Origin: Microbacterium hydrothermale
Lineage (GTDB): Bacteria > Actinomycetota > Actinomycetes > Actinomycetales > Microbacteriaceae
Direction of reading: 5' to 3'
Length of the DNA: 64,000 nt
Assembly: GCF_004854025.1 (NCBI RefSeq)
Contig: NZ_STGM01000002.1
Span: forward strand, 558,001-622,000
Every line of letters starts with the position of its first letter. Position 1 is the stretch's first letter. Positions 43,591 through 52,362 of the stretch are shown in pieces. The notes under the pieces were generated by a model. It did no database searches. It was not told where the DNA came from and saw nothing but the letters and a program-made list of their open reading frames with translations. The position numbers were made by a program, and so were the translations under genes.

Positions 43591-43623
43591 GCCCCGACCC
43601 TCGCGGCGACGCGGGGACGGGGC
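43591..43623. terminator. Bidirectional terminator between convergent genes
   Basis: GCCCCG and CCC pair with GGGG and CGGGGC across one A-A mismatch around a short loop, 2 nt after the stop of the rhomboid/DUF2156 gene and 22 nt from the end of the cold-shock gene. It can serve both transcripts. Confidence 0.55.
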
Positions 43624-43645
43624 GGACCGGCGGGAGCCGGACGCG

Positions 43646-43852
43646 TCAGAGCGCGCGGATGTTCTCCGCCTGCAGACCCTTGGGGCCCTGTGCGATCTCG
43701 AACTCGACGCGCTGGTTCTCCTCGAGCGAGCGGTAGCCGCCGGACTGGATCGCGCTGTAGTGCGCGAACACGTCCTGCCCGCCGTCATCGGGGGCGATGA
43801 AGCCGAAGCCCTTCTCCGAGTTGAACCACTTGACCGTGCCCTGCGTGCTCAT
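43646..43852 (-). CDS. Cold-shock protein (CspA family)
   Basis: A 68-residue OB-fold protein with [31 protein letters not shown], carrying the RNP1 (KGFGFI) and RNP2 (VFAHYS) motifs that bind single-stranded RNA. ATG 43852 is the natural start of the family. A -10-like TACCGT on the minus strand (43906-43911) would give a leader of about 48 nt, shorter than in E. coli cspA. It acts as an RNA chaperone. Confidence 0.95.
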   Translation of the reverse strand: MSTQGTVKWFNSEKGFGFIAPDDGGQDVFAHYSAIQSGGYRSLEENQRVEFEIAQGPKGLQAENIRAL

Positions 43853-44005
43853 CGTGATGCCGTTTTCCGCTTGAGCCGACGCCGTGCGCGCCGGACTGTG
43901 CCCCCACGGTAACGGCCACCGCGGTCGACCGCACGGCACCGTGACACAAACGTTGCGCCGGCCCGGAGGAGGCCGGATCGGCGGGCGATGAGCCCGAAGC
44001 CCATA

Positions 44006-44044
44006 CGACGCCCGGGCTGAGCAGAGCTCGAAGCCCGGGCGTCG
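44006..44044. other. Orphan hairpin in the cspA-gntR gap
   Basis: CGACGCCCGGGCT (44006-44018) pairs perfectly with AGCCCGGGCGTCG (44032-44044). It lies in a divergent gap where no gene ends, which makes a terminator for a neighbour unlikely. The remaining 290 nt of the gap (43853-44183) shows the cold-shock leader, a -10 box for the GntR gene, and no open reading frame worth calling. Confidence 0.5.
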
Positions 44045-44170
44045 ACGGATCCCCCCGGATATGCCACGCGATGCGTGACGGCGATCACTTTACCGGCGCG
44101 CGACCGCGCGCGCGACACGAAAACGAAGAATCAGTCAGTTATGTCGATGTTCTGTGCTAACGGAGAGTCG

Positions 44171-44176
44171 TAAAAT
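44171..44176 (+). promoter_or_regulatory. Leaderless promoter -10 of the GntR regulator gene
   Basis: TAAAAT ends 7 nt before ATG 44184, which decides this start over the upstream GTG at 44154. Confidence 0.6.
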
Positions 44177-44183
44177 CCGCCTC

Positions 44184-44792
44184 ATGGATGGTCGGCGACG
44201 CGCTTCGGCCCTCGTCGACGATGCGTACCGCTCTCTCGGCGAGGCCATCGTCGACGGTCGCCTCCAGCCCGGCGACCGGTTGCGAGACGTCGAACTCGCC
44301 ACGCTCATGGGCATCTCGCGCACCCCCGTCCGCGAGGCCCTGCAGCGGCTGGAGCGGATCGGCCTGGTCGAGGTCGCGGCCAACCGCTACACGCGCGTCG
44401 CCGCCCTCAGCGACCGCGCCCGCACCGACATGCGGGAATACGCCGCGCACACGATCGCGTCGGTCATGCACGTCGCCCTGGCACGGGCCACCGACGACGA
44501 GATCGCCGCGACCCTCCCCCTCGTCGACGCCCTTCGCGATGCCGAGTCATCGCGCTCCTATGTGGCGGCGGCGCTCGATCTGTACGGGCACCTGGTGGCC
44601 GAATCGCGCAATGTCGTGTTCCGCAAGGCCTTCGAGCAGACCGACCTCGTGCTGCGACGCAATCTCGACGGCTGGGTCAGCATCGACGACGACACCCGCG
44701 AACCGCTCTTCCGTCATCTGCGCGAGCAGATCGCCCGGCGCGACGCGAACGGCGCCTGCTGGAGCTTCCTGACGTTGCACGGCTTCGCGTGA
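44184..44792 (+). CDS. GntR-family transcriptional regulator (FCD-type effector domain)
   Basis: A 202-residue regulator. The winged helix has YRSLGEAIVDGRLQPGDRLRDVELATLMGISRTPVREALQRLERIGLV, typical of the FadR subgroup. The C-terminal all-helical part (MREYAAHTIASVMH, then VDALRDAESSRSYVAAALDLYGHLV) resembles the FCD ligand domain but is short and lacks an obvious metal-binding His triad. The target genes cannot be told from the context; the cold-shock gene lies divergent. Confidence 0.88.
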   Translation: MDGRRRASALVDDAYRSLGEAIVDGRLQPGDRLRDVELATLMGISRTPVREALQRLERIGLVEVAANRYTRVAALSDRARTDMREYAAHTIASVMHVALARATDDEIAATLPLVDALRDAESSRSYVAAALDLYGHLVAESRNVVFRKAFEQTDLVLRRNLDGWVSIDDDTREPLFRHLREQIARRDANGACWSFLTLHGFA

Positions 44793-44828
44793 GGGTGCAA
44801 GATCGCGCGGACCGCGGCGACGCGACGC

Positions 44829-44834
44829 TACCGT
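44829..44834 (+). promoter_or_regulatory. Leaderless promoter -10 of the GNAT-like gene
   Basis: TACCGT ends 6 nt before ATG 44841. Confidence 0.5.
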
Positions 44835-44840
44835 GACGGC

Positions 44841-45269
44841 ATGTCCCACATCGAGTTGCATCCCCTCTCCGACGACGAACGGGATGCCGCCTACGACGCG
44901 GTTCGCGCCAGCAGCTCCGCGTGGCCGCGGGGCGTCTTCGACGACCGCGACTCGTTCGAGACGTGGGTGCGACGCTCGGACGTGACGGTCTACACGATCG
45001 CGCAAGGCGACCGGGTGGCCGGAATCGGAGCGGCGATGGACGTCGACGGAGACCGGGAGATCCTGCTGGCCGTCGCCCCCGACGCCGACGCCGACGCGCC
45101 CACCGAGGCGCTGCGGCAGCTCACGGTGCGCGAAGCGGAACGGCCGCTCTACGCGTGTGTCTCTGCGGACGACCGCCCCGCCCACGAGATGCTCGCGCGC
45201 ATCGGCTTCGTCGAGCACGAGCGCGACGGCGCCGACGTGGTCTACGTGCTGCCGCCGACGTTAGAGTGA
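44841..45269 (+). CDS. GNAT-like acetyltransferase-fold protein
   Basis: A 142-residue protein. The order of strands and helices and the C-terminal DRPAHEMLARIGFVEHER segment resemble GNAT N-acetyltransferases, but the usual acetyl-CoA loop (Q/RxxGxG/A) is weak: the nearest is TIAQGDRVAGIGAA earlier in the chain. It may be a divergent or inactive member. It sits between a GntR regulator and a two-component system, with its own leaderless promoter. Confidence 0.55.
   Translation: MSHIELHPLSDDERDAAYDAVRASSSAWPRGVFDDRDSFETWVRRSDVTVYTIAQGDRVAGIGAAMDVDGDREILLAVAPDADADAPTEALRQLTVREAERPLYACVSADDRPAHEMLARIGFVEHERDGADVVYVLPPTLE
45262..45267 (+). promoter_or_regulatory. Leaderless promoter -10 of the NarL-type kinase gene
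   Basis: TAGAGT overlaps the preceding stop codon and ends 6 nt before GTG 45274. Confidence 0.5.
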
Positions 45270-45273
45270 CGCG

Positions 45274-46566
45274 GTGCCGACGACTGAGGATCCCCCCGCA
45301 CCGACGCTGACGGATGCCGACGGCTTCACCCGTGTGCTGGGTCGGCCCCGATCGATGGCGGTGTTCGTCGCGATCGTCTTCGTCGTTACCGTCGTGCAGG
45401 CGCTCATCAACCCCCTCACGGGTCTGCTGGAGGGCGAGTTCCCGTGGGAGGGTCCGCCGCCGCTGTCGGTCGTCATCGCCCTCGTCGTCGTCGGCTGCGC
45501 CGCACAGAGCGCCTTCCTCTTCCTGTGCGCCCGCGCGCCGCTGGTCGCCCTGGCCGGAACGGCCGGGTGCTACGTCGCCCTCGTCGCCGGCCTGTCCATC
45601 CCCCGCTGGCTCACCGCACTGCCCCTCGTGGTGGCGGTGGCCGTCTTCTTCGTCGCCCTGTCTCGGCGCGCGGTGGTCGCCGTCGGCGCCGCGATCGCGG
45701 TCGTGGCGGTCGTGAGCCTGTCCCTTCTCGCGTGGGCGGTGTCGACGGGGGTTCCCGCCGGCGTCGTCGGGGGCTTCACCCTCGAGACCGTCCTCTCCGT
45801 CGGCGCCCCGATCGCGGGGGCGACCGCCCTCGGCATCTGGTCGTCCCGGCGACTCCGCGCGTTCCGTCGCACGCGGGCCGAACTGGCCGAGGCCGCCGCC
45901 GTGCACGCGGCCGAGATGGAACGCGTGACCACTCACGAACGCGCCCGCATCGCGCAGGAGCTCCACGACGTGGCCGGACAGCACCTGGCCGGGCTGCTCT
46001 CCCTGGCCGACGCCGCGGTCGACATCGAGGTCCTCGACACCCGGCAGGCGTCGGCGCTCATCTCGGAGATGCGTGCCGAGGGGCGCTTCGCCTCAGCGAG
46101 CCTCTACGCGGCCTTGCGCGATCTGCGGATCCAGAACGGCTCGCGCGTCGAGCCGACCCTCGACCTCCGTTCCCTCGACGGTCTGCGCGACTTCTGGTCG
46201 GCGCGCGGCATGCGCGTCGCGGTCGAGGTGCGGGGGGAGATCGCCGACCTCCCGGCGATGGTCTCGACGACGGCGTATCGCGTCGTGCAGGAGGCCCTCA
46301 CCAATGCCGGCAAGCACGCCCCCGGCGCCCCCACGACGGTCGAGGTCGACGCGTCCTCGACGACCCTTCTCCTCTCCGTGCAGAACGATCCCGCGACCGT
46401 CCCGCGCACCGCCCGCGACGCGGAGGGGCTGGGATGGGGCCTGACCGGCATGGCGGAGCGCGTCGACCTCATCCACGGGAGCCTCTCGGCAGGTCCGCGC
46501 GACGACGGGGGCTGGGCCGTGGTCCTCCGTGCGCCGATCGGCGCCCTCGACCCGGTGAGCCGATGA
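45274..46566 (+). CDS. Two-component sensor histidine kinase, NarL-partner (HisKA_3) type
   Basis: A 430-residue membrane kinase. Residues 28-185 hold five or six membrane helices without a large external domain. The phospho-acceptor His231 lies in HERARIAQELHDVAGQHLAGLLSL, as in HisKA_3 kinases. The HATPase_c region contains YRVVQEALTNAGKHAPGAP, then GLGWGLTGMAERV. The stop overlaps the regulator's start by four bases (46563-46566). The sensed signal is not known; five-to-six-helix NarL-type kinases often respond to membrane or cell-envelope stress. Confidence 0.92.
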   Translation: MPTTEDPPAPTLTDADGFTRVLGRPRSMAVFVAIVFVVTVVQALINPLTGLLEGEFPWEGPPPLSVVIALVVVGCAAQSAFLFLCARAPLVALAGTAGCYVALVAGLSIPRWLTALPLVVAVAVFFVALSRRAVVAVGAAIAVVAVVSLSLLAWAVSTGVPAGVVGGFTLETVLSVGAPIAGATALGIWSSRRLRAFRRTRAELAEAAAVHAAEMERVTTHERARIAQELHDVAGQHLAGLLSLADAAVDIEVLDTRQASALISEMRAEGRFASASLYAALRDLRIQNGSRVEPTLDLRSLDGLRDFWSARGMRVAVEVRGEIADLPAMVSTTAYRVVQEALTNAGKHAPGAPTTVEVDASSTTLLLSVQNDPATVPRTARDAEGLGWGLTGMAERVDLIHGSLSAGPRDDGGWAVVLRAPIGALDPVSR

Positions 46567-47258
46567 CGACTCCGAACGACGAGGTCAGCGTCCTCATCGT
46601 CGACGACAACCGCACGGTGCGGCGCGGCATCCGGCTCCGCCTCGAGAACGCCACGGGCATCCGCGTGGCCGGCGAAGCGTCGAACGGCCAGGATGCCGTG
46701 GTCCGGGCCCGTGCGGAGAGCGTCGACGTGGTCCTCATGGACCTGCACATGCCGGGCATGGACGGCATCGAGGCGACACGATTGATCACCGCCGACCGGC
46801 CCGACCGCTGCCGCGTCATCCTGCTGACGAGCGAGGTGTCGGACGCGTTCCTCGTCGATGCCCTCGACGCCGGCGCGAGCGGATACCTCCTCAAGGGCCA
46901 CGACAGCGATCAACTGCTGCCGGTGATCCGCGGGGCGGCGGCCGGCACGGCGACGATCTCGCCGCTCGTCGCTCCCCGACTGCTCCGCGAATTCCGAGCG
47001 GCCCGCCCGGCCCCCGCCGATCCGGAGCGACTCGCGCTGCTCACCGCCGCCGAGCAGCGCGTGGTGGGTCTGCTCAGCAGCGGAGTGACCTCGAACGACG
47101 ACATCGCGCGACACCTCTGCGTGTCGGTGAACACCGTGCGGAGTCAGACGGCCGCCGCCCTGCGCAAGCTCGACCTCGACGATCGCACGCAGCTCGCCCT
47201 CTGGGGCGCGCAGAACGGTCTGAGTCGACGCGACACGTCGTCCGAACGGATGAAATAG
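46563..47258 (+). CDS. NarL-family response regulator
   Basis: A 231-residue regulator. The receiver has VDDN and the phospho-acceptor Asp60 in VVLMDLHMPGMDG. The C-terminal LuxR-type helix-turn-helix reads LTAAEQRVVGLLSSGVTSNDDIARHLCVSVNTVRSQTAAALRKL. The helix-turn-helix is slightly unusual: the position usually Ser/Asn-Lys-Glu-Ile reads SNDDIARHL. It is translationally coupled to the kinase. Confidence 0.93.
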   Translation: MTTPNDEVSVLIVDDNRTVRRGIRLRLENATGIRVAGEASNGQDAVVRARAESVDVVLMDLHMPGMDGIEATRLITADRPDRCRVILLTSEVSDAFLVDALDAGASGYLLKGHDSDQLLPVIRGAAAGTATISPLVAPRLLREFRAARPAPADPERLALLTAAEQRVVGLLSSGVTSNDDIARHLCVSVNTVRSQTAAALRKLDLDDRTQLALWGAQNGLSRRDTSSERMK

Positions 47259-47351
47259 CCCGCCGTCGGCCCTCGTCATCCGTCCGGATGCCGCGAGATC
47301 GGCGAGAACGCGCCAGAATGCTGCTCACAGCGGTGCGATGCCGCCGCTGGT

Positions 47352-47389
47352 CCGCGCGGGGCCGGGAGTTTGGGGGCGGCCCCGCGCGG
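47352..47389 (+). terminator. Hairpin downstream of the NarL-type regulator
   Basis: CCGCGCGGGGCCG (47352-47364) pairs perfectly with CGGCCCCGCGCGG (47377-47389), loop 12 nt, 94 nt past the stop codon. No U-tract; a terminator or a transcript-end stabiliser. Confidence 0.5.
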
Positions 47390-47509
47390 CCACTTCTCGC
47401 CGTTCGGAACCGCGACGGCGTCCCGCCGATCGTCGCTTCGCGTCCCGCGAACCGCGCCTCGGTGGCGCGCACGAGGGTCCGCCCGGCGCCCGTGCCCACC
47501 CCGAGCGCA

Positions 47510-47547
47510 CGAAGGCCCGGGGCGCGGTCCCCCGCCCCGGGCCTTCG
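47510..47547. terminator. Strong terminator after the GlsB-type gene
   Basis: CGAAGGCCCGGGGCG (47510-47524) pairs perfectly with CGCCCCGGGCCTTCG (47533-47547), loop 8 nt. It lies 10 nt past the stop of the minus-strand GlsB gene and can also close the plus-strand transcript. The 299-nt gap between the regulator and GlsB genes contains only this and the preceding hairpin. Confidence 0.75.
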
Positions 47548-47557
47548 TCCCTCGTCG

Positions 47558-47824
47558 TCAGCGCGCGGTGCGGCGTCCGACGATCAGGCCGTAGATCAGC
47601 AGCACGATGATCGAGCCGCCGATGGCGAGCAGCCAGGTCTGGATCGAGAAGAAGTCCTGCAGGGGGGCGTTGAAGAGCAGTCCGCCGAGGAAACCGCCCA
47701 GGAGGGCGCCGACGACGCCGAGCAGGAGCGTGATGAGCCAGCCGCCGCCCTGCTTACCGGGGAGGATCAGCTTGGCGATGGCGCCGGCAATGAGGCCGAG
47801 AAGGAGAAATCCGAAGAATCCCAT
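47558..47824 (-). CDS. GlsB/YeaQ/YmgE-family membrane protein
   Basis: An 88-residue, three-helix membrane protein: GFFGFLLLGLIAGAIAKLILPGKQGGGWLITLLLGVVGALLGGFLGGLLF is the family pattern of transglycosylase-associated (YeaQ/GlsB) stress proteins. AAAGGAA precedes ATG 47824. Function is only loosely known; members are induced by envelope stress. Confidence 0.85.
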   Translation of the reverse strand: MGFFGFLLLGLIAGAIAKLILPGKQGGGWLITLLLGVVGALLGGFLGGLLFNAPLQDFFSIQTWLLAIGGSIIVLLIYGLIVGRRTAR

Positions 47825-47970
47825 GTTGTCGTTCCTTTCGCGAGTGAGAACCGAAGCCCGCTCGAGGCGGGACCCGTTGCATACAGCCTCCTCCCAGGTT
47901 GGCGTTTCGCCGGGTGGCTTGCGCTGGCGGGAATTGTCTGGTTCGCGCGAGGGGCGCCGGCCGCGTCGCC

Positions 47971-47976
47971 TAGCGT
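47971..47976 (+). promoter_or_regulatory. Leaderless promoter -10 of the DUF368 gene
   Basis: TAGCGT ends 7 nt before ATG 47984. Confidence 0.5.
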
Positions 47977-47983
47977 GGATCAA

Positions 47984-48901
47984 ATGGCCGACCACCTCGC
48001 CGACCACCGTTCCCCCGTCCGTCCCGCTCTCGACCTGCTGCGCGGGACCCTCATCGGGGCGGTCGAAGTCGTGCCGGGGGTCAGCGGCGGTACGGTCGCG
48101 CTGATCGTGGGGGTCTACTCGACCCTCATCGACGCCGCGAGTCACCTCGTGCGCGCCGCCCTCGGCCTCGGCGATGTCCTCCGCGGCCGGGGCGCGAATC
48201 GCACGCGACGCCATCTCGCCGCGGTGCGCTGGCGCATCGTGGCCCCGGTGCTCATCGGCATGGTGCTCGCGGTGCTTCTGGGTGCGCGCCTCCTCGCTCC
48301 CCTCGTCGAGGCCCATCCGGCCGCGACGCGCGCGGTGTTCGGCGGCATGATCGCCGCTTCGCTCGTCATCCCGATCCGCCTCCTCGGTCGCGCGTGGACC
48401 TGGCGACGCGCCGCCCTCGCCGCTTCCGCCGCGGGGGCCGCGTTCCTCGTCACGGGGCTGCCGTCGTCGACCGTCGCCGATCCTCCGCTGATCCTGGTCG
48501 CGGTCGCGGCGTCCGTCGCCGTCTGCGCGTTGGTCATGCCCGGACTGTCGGGGGCCTTCCTGCTGCTGGTCTTCGGGCTCTACGAGACCACGCTCGTCGC
48601 GGTGAACGAACGGAACGTGCCCTACATCGCGGCGTTCGCGATCGGTGCGATCGTCGGACTCAGCCTTTTCGTGAACCTTCTGCGCCTGCTCCTGGCGCGC
48701 TTCCACGAGGTGATGCTGGCGCTCATGACGGGGCTCATGCTGGGCTCCCTCCGCGCCCTCTGGCCGTGGCAGGACGAGGTCGGTCGAGCCCTTCCCGCGG
48801 GAGAGGATGCCGCGTCCCTCGTCGCCCTCGCCGCGGCCGGCGCCGCGGTGGTCCTCGTGGTCGTGGCAATGCAGTCACGTCTTCAGCCGAGCAGCCGCTG
48901 A
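47984..48901 (+). CDS. DUF368 membrane protein, probable undecaprenyl-phosphate transporter
   Basis: A 305-residue, eight-helix protein with the DUF368 signatures DLLRGTLIGAVEVVPGVSGGTVALIVGVY and ALVMPGLSGAFLLLVFGLYET, the paired PGxSG re-entrant motifs. Members of this family (PopT) recycle the C55 lipid carrier of cell-wall synthesis. It has a leaderless promoter and stands alone just upstream of the DnaA-box cluster. Confidence 0.85.
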   Translation: MADHLADHRSPVRPALDLLRGTLIGAVEVVPGVSGGTVALIVGVYSTLIDAASHLVRAALGLGDVLRGRGANRTRRHLAAVRWRIVAPVLIGMVLAVLLGARLLAPLVEAHPAATRAVFGGMIAASLVIPIRLLGRAWTWRRAALAASAAGAAFLVTGLPSSTVADPPLILVAVAASVAVCALVMPGLSGAFLLLVFGLYETTLVAVNERNVPYIAAFAIGAIVGLSLFVNLLRLLLARFHEVMLALMTGLMLGSLRALWPWQDEVGRALPAGEDAASLVALAAAGAAVVLVVVAMQSRLQPSSR

Positions 48902-48917
48902 CTCCCGACCGAGTTTC

Positions 48918-49369
48918 TGTGGAGAGTGCTGTGCACAGACGGGAGAGAGGTGTGGATAACCCTGTGGGGAGCCTCCGGCATCGCGCTCGGTGCCGCCCTG
49001 TCACGCCCGTGGACTGAAGCGAAATTCCGCCCCGGAGACGAATGACAACCGCGTCATTCCGGGGACGGAGCGTGAAGAGCGCGGCGGCCGTCGCCGTGGG
49101 GATAACTCCGTGGCCGGCATGTGCAAACTGTGGATAACTTCGGCCCACATCGCACGCCGGTGCGGGAGAGCCTCGCCGCCGAGATGTCCACAGGGCGATC
49201 CGTCCTCCCTTTCGGCTCTCCCCCGCTTCCCCCACGACGAGCACACCCCCACGATCCGCGGAATTACGCGCTTGTAGTTTCGAAGACTGAGACGAATACG
49301 GCGTCTCTCCACAGCCTTACTGACACCCGTCCGGCTGTTTCGCACATGTTCTCCACAGGGTTATCCACA
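48918..49369. other. Cluster of DnaA boxes in a 700-nt non-coding gap
   Basis: Perfect TTATCCACA boxes occur at 48951-48959 and 49129-49137 (both inverted) and 49361-49369. One-mismatch boxes lie at 49097-49105, 49184-49192 (ATGTCCACA) and 49349-49357 (TTCTCCACA); weaker CTCTCCACA sites lie at 48918-48926 and 49305-49313. The stretch 49261-49300 is locally AT-richer. No gene between 48902 and 49601 looks real: open frames there have no start site or family pattern. dnaA and dnaN are not in the window, so the region is either a displaced origin, or a DnaA-titrating or regulatory site. It is followed by tRNA-Leu. Confidence 0.65.
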
Positions 49370-49557
49370 TGTGTAATCGTCAGCCTGTGCGAACCCGCCC
49401 GGTCGACCACGACCGTCGCGTGGGGCCTCCTTCCAGGGCGGCCGAGGTGAGGACGCGCGGAGGATCCACGAGGTACACCGAAGCGCGGCGTGCGAAGCCC
49501 TCGGCGACGAGGACCCGACCCCGCACGGGCTCACGGCCCTCCCGCTCACACAGACGA

Positions 49558-49596
49558 CGAAGAAGGCCCCGGATCGATGATCCGGGGCCTTCTTCG
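49558..49596 (-). terminator. Terminator of tRNA-Leu
   Basis: CGAAGAAGGCCCCGGATC (49558-49575) is inverted perfectly at 49579-49596 around a 3-nt loop, with a U-rich TTCTTCG arm. It lies 6 nt past the 3' end of the tRNA on the minus strand. Confidence 0.85.
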
Positions 49597-49601
49597 TTCT
49601 G

Positions 49602-49685
49602 TGCGCGAGGGGGGACTTGAACCCCCACGCCCTTGCGGGCACTGGCACCTGAAGCCAGCGCGTCTACCTATTCCGCCACTCGCGC
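49602..49685 (-). tRNA. tRNA-Leu (anticodon CAG)
   Basis: An 84-nt tRNA with acceptor stem GCGCGAG/CTCGCGC, a D-arm, and anticodon stem CTGGC/GCCAG around the loop TTCAGGT, giving anticodon CAG (Leu codon CUG, the main one here). It has a long variable arm and the T-arm GGGGG-TTCAAGT-CCCCC. The CCA end is not encoded. Confidence 0.95.
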
Positions 49686-49798
49686 GAGTCACGGCACGGA
49701 TGCCACGAACTCAACTTCCCGAGAATATCACGGCCGCGACCGCACGACGAAACGCGGGGGTCGGGGGCCGCTTCCATGACCTGTCCAGCCGCCCTGGC

Positions 49799-49833
49799 TA
49801 CGATGTGCCTACTGGTCTGCCTGCCCGAAGGAG
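49799..49833 (+). promoter_or_regulatory. Promoter and ribosome site of the fhaA-pknB operon
   Basis: ATGACC (49776-49781, -35-like), a 17-bp spacer, and TACGAT (49799-49804, -10). GAAGGAG at 49827-49833 lies 4 nt before GTG 49838 and fixes the start. It is the only obvious promoter before the eight-gene operon. Confidence 0.6.
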
Positions 49834-49837
49834 TCTC

Positions 49838-50575
49838 GTGGGACTACTCGACAGTTTCGAGAAAGGTCTCGAACGCGCCGTCAACGGTGCGTTCGCGAAG
49901 ACCTTCCGCAGTGGCATCCAGCCGGTGGAGATCGCCTCGGCCCTGCGCAGCGAGCTCGACAAGAAGGCCGTGGTCGTCACGCGTGAGCGCATCCTCACGC
50001 CGAACGCGTTCACGGTGCGCCTCTCCCCCGTCGACGACGAGAAGATGAGCGCCCTCGGATCGACGCTCCTCTCCGAGCTCGACACCCTCGTGAAGAAGCA
50101 CGCCCGCACGCAGGGGTACTCCTTCGCCGGGCCCGTCGCGATCACGATCGAGCGCGACGCTTCACTATCGACCGGCACACTGCGCGTCGATTCGCAGACC
50201 ACGGAGGGTCGCGTCGCCTGGCGCGGGGTCGTCGACATCGACGGCACGCGCCACCCGCTCACGGGCTCCCGCACCGTGATCGGTCGCGGGAGCGACGCCG
50301 ACATCACCATCCCCGACGCCGGGACCAGCCGCAAGCACGTCGAGATCCTGTGGGACGGCGAGCGCGCCATGGTGCGCGACCTCGGCTCGACGAACGGCAC
50401 CACCCTGAACGGTCGGAAGGTCTCGGAGGCCGCGCTGCCCCCCGATTCGACGATCTCGATCGGTCGCACCAATATCGTGTTCCGTGTGGTCGCTCAGGCT
50501 CAGCCGCCGCGGCGCCCCCAGGCGTCCGACGCCACGCGCATGTTCGACGTCCGGGAACGGGGACCCCTCTCATGA
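49838..50575 (+). CDS. fhaA: FhaA-type FHA-domain protein with DUF3662
   Basis: A 245-residue cytoplasmic protein. Residues 1-125 are the DUF3662 domain (GLLDSFEKGLERAVNGAFAKTFRSGIQPVEIASAL), and residues about 150-230 a FHA domain with the phosphothreonine-binding loops VIGRGSDADI, TSRKHVEI and STNGTTLNG. The family recruits PknB substrates and MviN-type lipid II flippase for septal peptidoglycan synthesis. It is shorter than mycobacterial FhaA because the Gln/Gly-rich linker is missing. The stop overlaps the fhaB start by four bases. Confidence 0.9.
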   Translation: MGLLDSFEKGLERAVNGAFAKTFRSGIQPVEIASALRSELDKKAVVVTRERILTPNAFTVRLSPVDDEKMSALGSTLLSELDTLVKKHARTQGYSFAGPVAITIERDASLSTGTLRVDSQTTEGRVAWRGVVDIDGTRHPLTGSRTVIGRGSDADITIPDAGTSRKHVEILWDGERAMVRDLGSTNGTTLNGRKVSEAALPPDSTISIGRTNIVFRVVAQAQPPRRPQASDATRMFDVRERGPLS

Positions 50576-51114
50576 GTCAGTTGACTCTCCTTCTGCTGCA
50601 GGGCGGCTTCCTCGTCCTGCTGTGGTTCTTCGTGTTCGGCGTCGTCTACTCGCTGCGCGCCGATCTCTTCGGCGTCAAGGTGCGCAAACTCCCCGAGCCG
50701 GCGGCATCCCCCGCGCCCGCCGCCGCGGCGCCGACCGCGTCTCCCGACGCCGTCACCACGCAGGTCAAGCGACCGGCCGCACCGCCCGCCCCCGCGCCTG
50801 TCGGGGGCCTCGCGACCACCTCGGTGGTCTCGCGCATCGTCATCACAAGCGGCCCCAAGGCCGGTCTCGAGCTGCCCCTGGGCACCGAGCCTCTGACCAT
50901 CGGCCGCTCGAGCGAGTCGGGGCTCGTGATCCGCGACGACTACACCTCGAGCCACCACGCGCGACTGGTGCTCTGGGGCGACCAGTGGATGCTGCAGGAC
51001 CTCGACTCCACCAACGGGACCACCCACGACGGCGTGCGCGTCGCGGCCCCCGTGCAGGTCAAGGTGGGAGCGCCGATCAAGGTCGGCGCCACCACGTTCG
51101 AGTTGAGGGCGTAA
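50572..51114 (+). CDS. fhaB: FhaB-type FHA-domain membrane protein
   Basis: A 180-residue protein with an N-terminal membrane segment (LTLLLLQGGFLVLLWFFVFGVVYSL), a Pro/Ala linker, and a FHA domain with TIGRSSESGL, SSHHARL and STNGTTHDG. FhaB (FipA in mycobacteria) binds phosphorylated division proteins such as FtsZ partners. Start ATG 50572 overlaps fhaA. 9 nt separate it from pstP. Confidence 0.9.
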   Translation: MSQLTLLLLQGGFLVLLWFFVFGVVYSLRADLFGVKVRKLPEPAASPAPAAAAPTASPDAVTTQVKRPAAPPAPAPVGGLATTSVVSRIVITSGPKAGLELPLGTEPLTIGRSSESGLVIRDDYTSSHHARLVLWGDQWMLQDLDSTNGTTHDGVRVAAPVQVKVGAPIKVGATTFELRA

Positions 51115-51123
51115 ACCACCTCC

Positions 51124-52358
<1,235 letters not shown>

Positions 52359-52362
<4 letters not shown>

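Noticed and set aside
48918..49369. Calling this region oriC outright
   Set aside because: dnaA and dnaN are not in the window and GC-skew was not computed; the box cluster supports only a candidate.
48902..49601. Short reading frames of 80-110 codons in the DnaA-box gap
   Set aside because: No ribosome site, no hydrophobic or domain pattern, and they cross the DnaA boxes and terminator.
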